41,704 nt of DNA from Streptomycetaceae bacterium. GTDB lineage: Bacteria; Actinomycetota; Actinomycetes; Nanopelagicales; Nanopelagicaceae. A model generated the notes under the pieces. That model saw nothing but the letters and a program-made list of their open reading frames with translations. It was not told the origin of the DNA and searched no databases. Location of the stretch: the NCBI GenBank assembly GCA_027488575.1, contig JAIYBJ010000003.1, forward strand, positions 1-41,704. The letters run 5' to 3'. How positions within the stretch are numbered: position 1 is the first letter of the stretch; each line of letters starts with the position of its first letter. The position numbers and the translations under genes were made by a program. Positions 34,862 to 41,704 of the stretch are shown one piece after another.

Positions 34862-34867
34862 AGCCTA
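34862..34867 (-). promoter_or_regulatory. Probable leaderless -10 box for pstP-pknB
   Basis: TAGGCT on the minus strand, seven bases before the pstP ATG at 34854, fits the TANNNT pattern. For the divergent phosphodiesterase gene TAATAA at 34882-34887 is seven bases before ATG 34895, a weaker match. Confidence 0.45.
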
Positions 34868-34894
34868 ATGGCTGGATTGCGTAATAATAAGAAG

Positions 34895-35599
34895 ATGAAG
34901 TTCTACGCCCACAGAGGTGCATCGGCGGATTTCCCCGAACACACAATGGCTGCCTATCGCGGGGCGATCGAACAAGGTGCACTCGGCTTTGAGTGCGATG
35001 TGCGAATCACAAAAGATGAAGTCCTAATTTTGTGGCACGACGCAAACATGAAAAAAGAAGCAAATAACCCTGCAATTATTGCCAACCGTACATACGCAGA
35101 GATTAAACAGATTTATCCAGCAGTAATGACTTTAAATGAGTTACTGGATCTGGCAATCGAGAACAAGAAATCTTTAGCACTTGAAACTAAACACCCTGTA
35201 CCAACCGGTAATCGCGTAGAAGAATTAATAGTTGCAGAGTTACATAAAAGAGAATCTGCAATCAAGAAATCAGGTATCGAGGTCGTAATCATGTCATTTT
35301 CATGGTTTGCAATTGAGAAAGTTAAGAAGATGGACCGAAGCATTAAAACTGTAATGTTGTTACATGACTTTAATCAAAAACTTTCTCGCCGCTTTACATC
35401 TGCTCAAGTAATCGGACCGAGTGTTGAAATGATTAAGAAATCTCCTGAATTAGTCACCGAGATAAAGAAATCAGGAAAAGAGTTATATGTGTGGACCGTA
35501 GATTCAACGGAGGATCTGCAATATTGCGCAAGCGTTGGCGTAGATATCGTGATGACTAATCGCCCGGCGCATGCACGCTCTGTGCTCGGCTATTCTTAG
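34895..35599 (+). CDS. Glycerophosphodiester phosphodiesterase family protein
   Basis: A 234-residue TIM-barrel hydrolase of the GDPD family, which splits glycerophosphodiesters. It begins M-K-F-Y-A-H-R-G-A-S-A-D-F-P-E-H-T with catalytic His, then E-C-D-V-R-I-T-K-D-E-V-L-I-L-W-H-D, which carries the Glu, Asp and second catalytic His. The usual P-E-N-T is P-E-H-T. There is no signal peptide, so it acts in the cytoplasm. I use the ATG at 34895, where the family's N-terminus begins; an ATG at 34868 adds nine basic residues and is possible. The end is four bases before pheA. Confidence 0.85.
   Translation: MKFYAHRGASADFPEHTMAAYRGAIEQGALGFECDVRITKDEVLILWHDANMKKEANNPAIIANRTYAEIKQIYPAVMTLNELLDLAIENKKSLALETKHPVPTGNRVEELIVAELHKRESAIKKSGIEVVIMSFSWFAIEKVKKMDRSIKTVMLLHDFNQKLSRRFTSAQVIGPSVEMIKKSPELVTEIKKSGKELYVWTVDSTEDLQYCASVGVDIVMTNRPAHARSVLGYS
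35591..35596 (+). promoter_or_regulatory. Probable leaderless -10 box for pheA-serS
   Basis: TATTCT overlaps the end of the phosphodiesterase gene and lies six bases before the GTG start of pheA at 35603. It fits the same -10 pattern and spacing as the other starts. Confidence 0.5.
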
Positions 35600-35602
35600 C
35601 CA

Positions 35603-36433
35603 GTGAGTACATATGCATACCTTGGTCCAGTAGGTACTTTTACTGAGGCTGCACTCAAGAAAATTACATCCGCATCTGATGCGTTGATCCCTTATTCAAA
35701 CGTCACAGCAGCACTGATGGCTGTTCGAGACGGCAAAGCAGATTTCGCACTCGTTCCAATTGAAAACTCTGTCGAAGGTGTTGTCGCCCGAACACTTGAT
35801 GAATTAGCTATGGGCGACCCACTCGTTATTGCTGGCGAAGTAACGCTGCCTGTTTCATTTTCTTTAATGACAAAACCAGGTGTGCGAGAAATTAAACGCA
35901 TTGCCACACATCCACACGCCGAATCACAGTGCCGCGCATTTATCGCTAAGAATTATCCAAACGCTGAAATTATTCCGACGGCTTCAACAGCTGCAGCTGC
36001 AGAAGCAATTTCACGTGGTGAATTTGATGCAGCAATAGCCGCCGAGGTTGCAGCGACGCATTACGGACTTGAAGTAATTGCAAAAAACATTGGTGATAAC
36101 AATGGAGCAGTAACTCGATTTGTTTTGGTTTCAAAGCCAGGCGAACTTTCAGCCCCAACAGGTCGCGATCGCACGTCACTAGCGCTCTATATCGATATCG
36201 ATCATGCTGGCGCACTTCTAGAAATTCTGACCGAATTCGCTAAGCGTGATGTGAACTTAACTTTCATTCAAAGCCGCCCAACTGGACGAGTATTAGGTGA
36301 TTACCACTTTATTATTGACGCTGAAGGTCACATCAACGATCCATCAGTGTCACAAGCACTCGAAGGCTTACGTGAAATTTGTGACGAAGTGAGATTCCTT
36401 GGTTCTTATCCACGAGAAAGCAGTGCCACATGA
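35603..36433 (+). CDS. pheA: Prephenate dehydratase
   Basis: A 276-residue enzyme that converts prephenate to phenylpyruvate, the committed step to phenylalanine. The catalytic domain (about 1-180) opens with [12 protein letters not shown] and includes P-I-E-N-S-V-E-G and N-N-G-A-V-T-R-F with the catalytic Thr. A regulatory ACT domain follows (about 190-270) with the phenylalanine-binding motif E-S-R-P analogue Q-S-R-P-T. No chorismate mutase part is fused. The start is GTG at 35603. It overlaps serS by four bases (ATGA); pheA-serS is a known actinobacterial pair. Confidence 0.95.
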   Translation: MSTYAYLGPVGTFTEAALKKITSASDALIPYSNVTAALMAVRDGKADFALVPIENSVEGVVARTLDELAMGDPLVIAGEVTLPVSFSLMTKPGVREIKRIATHPHAESQCRAFIAKNYPNAEIIPTASTAAAAEAISRGEFDAAIAAEVAATHYGLEVIAKNIGDNNGAVTRFVLVSKPGELSAPTGRDRTSLALYIDIDHAGALLEILTEFAKRDVNLTFIQSRPTGRVLGDYHFIIDAEGHINDPSVSQALEGLREICDEVRFLGSYPRESSAT

Positions 36434-37698
36434 TTGACATCAAGTTTATTCGCGAGAACCCAGATGCAGTTCGTGCATCACAAAAAGGTCGCGGCGAAGA
36501 CACATCAATCGTTGACCAACTGCTTGCAATCGATGAAACACGTCGCACAGCGATTACAGAGTTCGAAACACTGCGCGCAGAACAGAATGTTTTGTCTAAA
36601 TCTGTAGGCGCTGCAAAAGGTGATGAAAAGACCGCACTTTTAGAGAATGCAAAAGATTTAGCAAACAAAGTAAAAGCCGCAGATACCAAGCGCGCCGACA
36701 TCGAAGCTCAAGCAAATGCAATAGCAATGCAACTTTCAAATCTTCTTGATCCAGATGCACCAATTGGCGGCGAAGCAGATTTTGTTGTTATCGAACACGT
36801 AGGCACACCACGTGATTTTGCTAAGGATGGATTCGAACCAAAAGATCACGTCGAACTCGGCAAATTACTTGGAGCGATAGATACAGAACGTGGCGCCAAA
36901 GTTGCCGGTTCTCGTTCGTACTATTTAACAGGAGTTGGCGCGCTTCTCGAATTCGCTCTTGTAAATTACGCAATTTCATCTGCAACAAAAGCGGGCTTTA
37001 TTCCTGTTATTCCACCAGTACTTGTTAATCCAGCTGCCATGGAAGGTACAGGATTTTTAGGACAAGCAGCCGAAAATGTTTATCACCTAGAACGCGATGA
37101 AGTGTATTTAGTGGGAACAAGTGAAGTTCCACTAGCTGCAATGCACATGGATGAAATCTTGCCAGTAGAAAAACTTCCACTTCGTTATGCGGGATATTCA
37201 ACATGCTTCCGTCGTGAAGCAGGAACATACGGAAAAGATACGCGCGGAATTATTCGTGTTCACCAATTTGATAAAGTTGAAATGTTTTCATTCTGCAAAC
37301 CAGAAGAGGCCAAAGAAGAACACAAGCGTCTGTTGCAATGGGAGAAAGATTTCCTCAATGCAATGGAGATTCCATATCGCGTAATCGATGTGGCATCAGG
37401 AGATCTTGGTTCTAGCGCAAACCGTAAATTCGATATTGAAGCGTGGATTCCAACACAGGACACATATCGCGAAGTAACGAGTACCTCTAACTGCACAGAG
37501 TTCCAGGCGCGCAGATTAAACATTCGCTACAAAGACAGCGATGGGACAAAAGCAATTGCAACACTAAACGGAACTCTCGTAGCGATTCCACGCATGATTG
37601 TTGCAATTTTAGAAAACCACCAAAATGCAGATGGAAGTGTCAATGTTCCTAAAGCACTGCAACCATTCTTAGGCACTTCACGATTTGAGCTTGTGTGA
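36430..37698 (+). CDS. serS: Seryl-tRNA synthetase
   Basis: A 422-residue class II synthetase. The N-terminal coiled-coil arm (about 30-100), which grips the long variable arm of tRNA-Ser, begins [14 protein letters not shown]. Motif 2 is seen in [29 protein letters not shown] and motif 3 near the end in [12 protein letters not shown] tRNA-Ser gene lies less than 1 kb downstream. It overlaps the HAD gene by four bases (GTGA). Confidence 0.97.
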   Translation: MIDIKFIRENPDAVRASQKGRGEDTSIVDQLLAIDETRRTAITEFETLRAEQNVLSKSVGAAKGDEKTALLENAKDLANKVKAADTKRADIEAQANAIAMQLSNLLDPDAPIGGEADFVVIEHVGTPRDFAKDGFEPKDHVELGKLLGAIDTERGAKVAGSRSYYLTGVGALLEFALVNYAISSATKAGFIPVIPPVLVNPAAMEGTGFLGQAAENVYHLERDEVYLVGTSEVPLAAMHMDEILPVEKLPLRYAGYSTCFRREAGTYGKDTRGIIRVHQFDKVEMFSFCKPEEAKEEHKRLLQWEKDFLNAMEIPYRVIDVASGDLGSSANRKFDIEAWIPTQDTYREVTSTSNCTEFQARRLNIRYKDSDGTKAIATLNGTLVAIPRMIVAILENHQNADGSVNVPKALQPFLGTSRFELV

Positions 37699-38510
37699 GT
37701 TTTCGCCCCAAATTAATTGCATCTGATTTAGATGGAACAATCGTTGCTCACTATGGTGAAATAACCGAGCGCACTGTTAACGCATTTCGCACCGCGCACG
37801 AAATGGGCGTTGAAGTATTTTTCGTTACGGGCCGACCACCACGGTGGATGCCGGAAATCAAAGAAGCGTTTGGAATTGGAAAAGCAATCTGCGGAAATGG
37901 CGCACAACTATTTGATTTACAGAATCAAAAAGTGCTTGAAGAGTGGTTAATACCTGTGGACGCACAAATAGAAACTGTTAAGAGATTGCGCACAGTAATC
38001 CCACAGATTTCTTTTGCATCAGAGGCGCACAGTTATTTTCACCGCGAAAAGAAGTATGTTCCTCGTTGGGATGTTGGCTTAGATAACGTCGGCGTTGAGG
38101 ACATTCTAGAAATAATGAACTCGCCGTGCCTGAAAATATTGGCACGCTGTTCTGATCAAGAGCTCTCTTCCGATGAAATGCTTGCAATAGCAACAAAAGA
38201 ATTAGACGGTCTTGTGACTGTTACACATTCGAACCCACACGACTCACTATTAGAAATTTCTGCCATTGGTGTTTCAAAAGGCGCAACACTTTCAAAGATG
38301 GCAGAACGTTTAGGAATTAGTGCAGAAGATTGTGTTTCATTTGGTGATAATCCAAATGACATTTCAATGCTTGAATGGTGTGGTCGTTCATATGCAATGG
38401 CAGATGGACATCCAGATGCTCACAAAGCTGCGAAATCTCTTGCAGAACCACACACCGATGATGGTGTGGCAATCATTATTGAGGAGTTATTGAAACTTCC
38501 GCCTCGATAA
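37695..38510 (+). CDS. HAD-superfamily Cof-type sugar-phosphatase-like hydrolase
   Basis: A 271-residue phosphatase of the Cof subfamily. Motif I is A-S-D-L-D-G-T-I (Asp11 nucleophile, Asp13). Motif II is in F-F-V-T-G-R-P-P. The C2 cap is in the middle, and motif IV is [11 protein letters not shown]. Substrates of such enzymes are broad (sugar phosphates, FMN, nucleotides). The start is GTG at 37695, overlapping serS. A HAD gene after serS is common in Streptomyces. The C-terminus ends 58 bases before tRNA-Ser. Confidence 0.92.
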   Translation: MSFRPKLIASDLDGTIVAHYGEITERTVNAFRTAHEMGVEVFFVTGRPPRWMPEIKEAFGIGKAICGNGAQLFDLQNQKVLEEWLIPVDAQIETVKRLRTVIPQISFASEAHSYFHREKKYVPRWDVGLDNVGVEDILEIMNSPCLKILARCSDQELSSDEMLAIATKELDGLVTVTHSNPHDSLLEISAIGVSKGATLSKMAERLGISAEDCVSFGDNPNDISMLEWCGRSYAMADGHPDAHKAAKSLAEPHTDDGVAIIIEELLKLPPR

Positions 38511-38568
38511 TTTGCGCTAAATATCCGCCAATTTTTCGTGATGGCCTTCTTCGGGTAGATTATCGGGC

Positions 38569-38651
38569 GGAGGGCTCGCATAGCGGCCGAGTGCACCGGT
38601 CTTGAAAACCGGCAGGTGAAAGCCTCGTGGGTTCAAATCCCACGCCCTCCG
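38569..38651 (+). tRNA. tRNA-Ser (anticodon TGA)
   Basis: An 83-base cloverleaf: acceptor stem GGAGGGC/GCCCTCC, anticodon stem CCGGT/ACCGG with loop CTTGAAA (anticodon TGA), a long variable arm typical of serine tRNAs, and T-loop GTTCAAATC. The discriminator is G; CCA is not encoded. TAGATT at 38556-38561 could be its -10 box. Confidence 0.97.
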
Positions 38652-38794
38652 CTCTTATTTAAGAAAACCACTTTGTGGCTGACTTCATACCTATTTATGC
38701 GTACTTCCACCTAGCAACTTAACAATTGGCGGAGCACACTTACCCCTATAAGCACTGGTGCGTAAATACCAAGTGAAGGAAAAAGGGGCATTAC
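38652..38794 (+). promoter_or_regulatory. Upstream region of sdhCAB
   Basis: A 143-base gap with no gene. A small stem CCAC-TTT-GTGG (38668-38678) follows the tRNA. TTGGCG (38726-38731) and TATAAG (38747-38752), 15 bases apart, form a possible sigma70-like promoter. AAAGGGG lies six bases before the sdhC ATG, so this mRNA has a real leader. Confidence 0.4.
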
Positions 38795-39592
38795 ATGTCA
38801 GGAGTTTTCTCGCCAACGCGAGCAAAGATCAAAGAGCGCACACTGCGCACTGATAAATGGTGGCTCCAACCTGCAATCACTTTCGGCGTACTAATTAGCT
38901 TTGTAATTTATGCAACGTTTCGTGCATTTGAAAATAAATATTATTTTGCAGAACCACTGGTTTCACCTTTTTACTCACCATGCTTATCTACAAGTTGTAT
39001 TGAAGGTTCATCACCTCTGGGTCAACCATTTAATAACGAGTACTTTGGAATCGGAATTTCACCAGCACTGTTTATTTTGATTTTCCCACTCGGATTCCGT
39101 ATGACCTGTTATTACTACCGCAAGGCTTATTACCGTGCGTTCTGGATGTCACCACCTGCTTGCGCTGTTGCCGAACCACACACTAAGTACACAGGTGAAA
39201 CACGCGCACCACTTATTTTGCAAAATGGTCACCGTTGGTTTTTCTACTTCGGATTAATTTTTAACGTACTACTTACTTATGACGCAATCATTGCTTTTAG
39301 AGATGAAGAAGGACATTGGGGCCACATGAGCGTTGGCACGCTCGTGTTGTTACTTAACGCAACGCTTCTCTGGTTGTACTCATTGTCATGTCACACCTGT
39401 CGTCACACAATTGGCGGACGCTTAAAACACTTCTCTAAGCATCCAGCTCGATACAAGATGTGGACTTGGGTTTCTGCTCTTAACCATAAGCATCCAACAT
39501 TTGCATGGATCTCTTTGTTCGGAGTTGCATTTGCAGATATTTATGTACGCAACGTCGCTTCCGGCGCCTGGACAAACTTCTATTTCTTCTAA
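38795..39592 (+). CDS. sdhC: Succinate dehydrogenase membrane anchor/cytochrome b-like subunit (Sdh1 type)
   Basis: A 265-residue protein with five hydrophobic helices (about 28-46, 87-105, 146-166, 176-198, 232-250). It lies directly before sdhA and resembles in length and layout the anchor of mycobacterial Sdh1 (Rv0249c, about 270 residues), which is different from the small SdhC/SdhD pair. His residues in helices and loops (G-H-R-W-F-F-Y, S-C-H-T-C-R-H) could bind heme. The Cys-containing loop C-H-T-C-R-H is notable. AAAGGGG before the ATG is a good ribosome-binding site. Confidence 0.82.
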   Translation: MSGVFSPTRAKIKERTLRTDKWWLQPAITFGVLISFVIYATFRAFENKYYFAEPLVSPFYSPCLSTSCIEGSSPLGQPFNNEYFGIGISPALFILIFPLGFRMTCYYYRKAYYRAFWMSPPACAVAEPHTKYTGETRAPLILQNGHRWFFYFGLIFNVLLTYDAIIAFRDEEGHWGHMSVGTLVLLLNATLLWLYSLSCHTCRHTIGGRLKHFSKHPARYKMWTWVSALNHKHPTFAWISLFGVAFADIYVRNVASGAWTNFYFF

Positions 39593-39610
39593 GTGAAAGC
39601 AGCCAATTAA

Positions 39611-41494
39611 ATGACAAACCTCGAACGCCACTCATATGACGTAGTTGTCATTGGCGCGGGCGGCGCTGGATTACGTGCTGCAGTAGAAGCACGCGAAGCT
39701 GGTTTGCGCGTTGCAATTATCTGTAAGTCACTCTTTGGAAAAGCACACACTGTTATGGCAGAAGGTGGCGCTGCTGCATCCATGGGAAACGTTAATGACA
39801 ATGACAATTGGCAGGTTCACTTCCGCGACACAATGCGTGGCGGAAAGTTCTTAAATCATTACAGAATGGCCGAACTCCACGCTAAAGAGTCACCAGATCG
39901 CATCTGGGAACTCGAACAATGGGGCGCTCTATTTGATCGCACTGCAGAAGGAAAAATTAGCCAACGTAACTTTGGTGGCCACGAATATCCACGCCTTGCA
40001 CACGTAGGAGATCGCACAGGTCTCGAACTTATTCGCACAATGCAACAGCGCATCGTTGCGTTACAACAAAAAGATGGCAAGACATACGCATCCATGGAGA
40101 GCCACCTCAAAGTATTTCCTGAATTAACAGTTACTGAAATTATTAAAGAAGATGGAAAAGTTGCTGGTGTTTATGGATACTGGCGCGAAACCGGTGCAGA
40201 AGTTTTGTTTGAAGCACCAGCAGTCATCATTGCAACTGGCGGCGTTGGTAAAACATTTAAAATTACATCTAACTCCTGGGAAGGCACAGGAGATGGTCAC
40301 GCACTTGCATTAAAAGCTGGTGCAAATCTTGTTGACATGGAGTTCTTGCAATTCCACCCAACAGGAATGGTCTGGCCACCATCTGTTCGCGGAATTCTCG
40401 TAACTGAATCTGTTCGCGGTGAAGGTGGAGTTCTTACAAATAACAAGAGCGAACGCTTTATGTTTAAGTACATCCCAGATGTATTTAAAGATAAGTACGC
40501 TGACAACGAAGAAGAAGCAGATCGTTGGTACACAGATCAAGATAACAATCGTCGTCCACCCGAGTTGTTGCCTCGCGACGAAGTTGCTCGCGCAATTAAC
40601 GCTGAAGTTAAAGCAGGACGCGGAACAGAACACGGCGGTGTATTCCTAGATGTTTCAAAGCGTCTAACTGCAGAAGTAATTAAGAAGCGCTTGCCATCTA
40701 TGTGGCACCAGTTCTACGAATTGGCTGGCGTTGACATTACAAAAGAAGCGATGGAAGTTGGTCCAACATGTCACTACGTAATGGGTGGCGTTGAAGTAGA
40801 ACCAGATACTGCAGCAGCAGTTGGTGTTCCAGGGCTATTTGCTGCAGGTGAAGTTGCTGGCGGAATGCACGGATCAAATCGTCTCGGTGGTAATTCACTG
40901 TCAGATCTACTTGTATTTGGTCGACGCGCAGGAATGGGCGCTGCCGAATATGTAAAAGGAACAAAGACTGTCGCAGTCAGTGAAGCAGCGATTAAAGCCG
41001 CGGCAGATCGCATCGAAGCACCATTTTCACGCAGCGGTGGCGAAAACTCATATTCATTACACGCAGAGCTTCAAGAGATTACACACAACCTTGTTGGAAT
41101 CATTCGTACAGGTTCTGAACTTAAAGAAGCAATCGAAAAGATTGCAGAAATCAGAAAGCGCAGTGCAAATGTTTCAGTAGCAGGCGGACGTAAGTTCAAT
41201 CCTGGTTTCCACCTTGCATTTGATTTGGACAACATGTTGCTAGTTGCTGAAAGCACAGCGAAGTCTGCAATCTCTCGCGAAGAGTCTCGTGGTGGACACA
41301 CTCGCGATGACTTCCCACAATTAGATAACAAGTGGCGCCAGGTAAATCACATCGCATCCTTTGACGGAAAAGAAGTTTCAGTGCGCAAGCAAGCGTTGCC
41401 AGCTCTTCCAAAAGAGCTCTTCGACTTATTTGATGTGCACGAATTAGAGAAGTACATGACACCGGATGAAATCGCGAAAGGCGGCGCACGCTAA
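39611..41494 (+). CDS. sdhA: Succinate dehydrogenase/fumarate reductase flavoprotein subunit
   Basis: A 627-residue flavoprotein that oxidises succinate to fumarate in the citric acid cycle. FAD-binding G-A-G-G-A-G-L-R-A-A is near residues 15-24. His46 in A-H-T-V-M-A-E-G-G is the expected covalent FAD ligand. The substrate-site pieces F-H-P-T-G and R-G-E-G-G are present, and C-H-Y-V-M-G-G-V near residue 390 is typical. The closest relatives are the Sdh1 type of mycobacteria (Rv0248c). It overlaps sdhB by one base (TAATG). Confidence 0.96.
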   Translation: MTNLERHSYDVVVIGAGGAGLRAAVEAREAGLRVAIICKSLFGKAHTVMAEGGAAASMGNVNDNDNWQVHFRDTMRGGKFLNHYRMAELHAKESPDRIWELEQWGALFDRTAEGKISQRNFGGHEYPRLAHVGDRTGLELIRTMQQRIVALQQKDGKTYASMESHLKVFPELTVTEIIKEDGKVAGVYGYWRETGAEVLFEAPAVIIATGGVGKTFKITSNSWEGTGDGHALALKAGANLVDMEFLQFHPTGMVWPPSVRGILVTESVRGEGGVLTNNKSERFMFKYIPDVFKDKYADNEEEADRWYTDQDNNRRPPELLPRDEVARAINAEVKAGRGTEHGGVFLDVSKRLTAEVIKKRLPSMWHQFYELAGVDITKEAMEVGPTCHYVMGGVEVEPDTAAAVGVPGLFAAGEVAGGMHGSNRLGGNSLSDLLVFGRRAGMGAAEYVKGTKTVAVSEAAIKAAADRIEAPFSRSGGENSYSLHAELQEITHNLVGIIRTGSELKEAIEKIAEIRKRSANVSVAGGRKFNPGFHLAFDLDNMLLVAESTAKSAISREESRGGHTRDDFPQLDNKWRQVNHIASFDGKEVSVRKQALPALPKELFDLFDVHELEKYMTPDEIAKGGAR

Positions 41495-41704
41495 TGGCAC
41501 GCAAACTAAAGATGCGCATTTGGCGCGGAGATGCTGATAACGGTGGCTTACAAGACGTAACAGTTGAAGCAAATGAAGGTGAAGTAGTCCTTGATGTAAT
41601 TCACCGCGTGCAGGCGACACAGATGGGCGATCTTGCTGTTCGCTGGAACTGTAAAGCTGGCAAGTGCGGTTCATGTTCAATGGAAATTAACGGACAGCCT
41701 CGCC
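41494..41704 (+). CDS. sdhB: Succinate dehydrogenase iron-sulfur subunit (5' part)
   Basis: The first 70 codons are present; the gene runs off the window. It begins M-A-R-K-L-K-M-R-I-W-R-G-D and holds the [2Fe-2S] ligands C-K-A-G-K-C-G-S-C-S, as in the N-terminal ferredoxin domain of SdhB. The C-terminal domain with the other two clusters is outside. It passes electrons from SdhA toward the quinone site in the membrane subunit. Confidence 0.95.
   Translation, partial: MARKLKMRIWRGDADNGGLQDVTVEANEGEVVLDVIHRVQATQMGDLAVRWNCKAGKCGSCSMEINGQPR

Noticed and set aside
36009-36024. TTTCACGTGGTGAA in pheA as a parS site
   Set aside because: The second half does not match; the core palindrome is broken.
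36406-36414. TTATCCACG, a one-mismatch DnaA box in pheA
   Set aside because: A single imperfect site in coding sequence with no companion.

Overview
The window is a gene-dense, non-mobile piece of an actinobacterial chromosome that contains the replication origin. Three things point to Actinobacteria. The gene order (DUF5318-ponA-GT87-rpsF-ssb-rpsR-rplI; cca-Nudix-DUF6049-murJ-trxB-trxA-cwlM; parB-parA-rsmG-jag-yidC-yidD-rnpA-rpmH-oriC-dnaA-dnaN-recF-dciA-gyrB-gyrA-tRNA-Ile-tRNA-Ala-ppiA) is the one known from Streptomyces and mycobacteria. The actinobacterial markers CrgA, DUF5318, DUF6049, CwlM and a PASTA kinase are present. The succinate dehydrogenase is of the Sdh1 type. The base composition is moderate to low, codons prefer A/T ends, intergenic gaps are a few bases and many neighbours overlap by 1-4 bases. 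Together this suggests a streamlined freshwater lineage such as acI (Nanopelagicales). That placement is an inference from style and gene content, not from a search.

Layout. Bases 1-5590 hold, on the minus strand, the ribosomal/SSB operon, a membrane glycosyltransferase and a bifunctional penicillin-binding protein. A phosphotransferase tail on the plus strand enters at the left edge. Bases 5633-15301 carry an MFS exporter, the CCA-adding enzyme, and a plus-strand run for cell-wall and redox functions (Nudix, DUF6049, MurJ, TrxB, TrxA, CwlM-like pseudo-amidase) ending with an aminotransferase. Bases 15298-19931 are the minus-strand parB-to-rpmH block with two parS sites. Bases 19932-21942 are the origin: dnaA flanked on both sides by DnaA boxes, with an AT-rich unwinding element and a DnaA-trio just before dnaN. 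Bases 21943-29245 are the plus-strand dnaN-gyrA operon. Two tRNAs follow, then a bicarbonate-transporter-like permease, cyclophilin, rhomboid protease, CrgA, a glutamine amidotransferase, PknB and PstP, a phosphodiesterase, prephenate dehydratase, SerS, a HAD phosphatase, tRNA-Ser, and the start of sdhCAB, which runs off the right edge.

How the genes work together. The centre is a replication and segregation hub (DnaA, DnaN, RecF, DciA, gyrase, ParABS). Around it lies a minimal envelope-growth module: PonA, MurJ, CwlM-like, PknB/PstP and CrgA. Compared with the canonical actinobacterial clusters, several usual members are missing at their expected places: sigM and its anti-sigma factor, the DUF3566 gene after gyrA, and rodA, pbpA, pknA and the FHA genes between pstP and pknB. 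Several proteins are shorter than usual (DUF6049, MurJ without a pseudokinase, PstP without a membrane domain, PknB with three PASTA repeats).

Most transcription units away from the ribosomal genes begin with a TANNNT box 6-8 bases before the start codon, so leaderless mRNAs seem common. No insertion sequence, prophage, CRISPR array or other mobile element was seen. I did not find a clearly new multi-gene system. The most interesting signals are in the non-coding DNA: the origin architecture, a DnaA-box and palindrome island between the rhomboid and crgA genes, an rpsF leader that appears able to mask its own ribosome-binding site, and interlocked divergent leaderless promoters.
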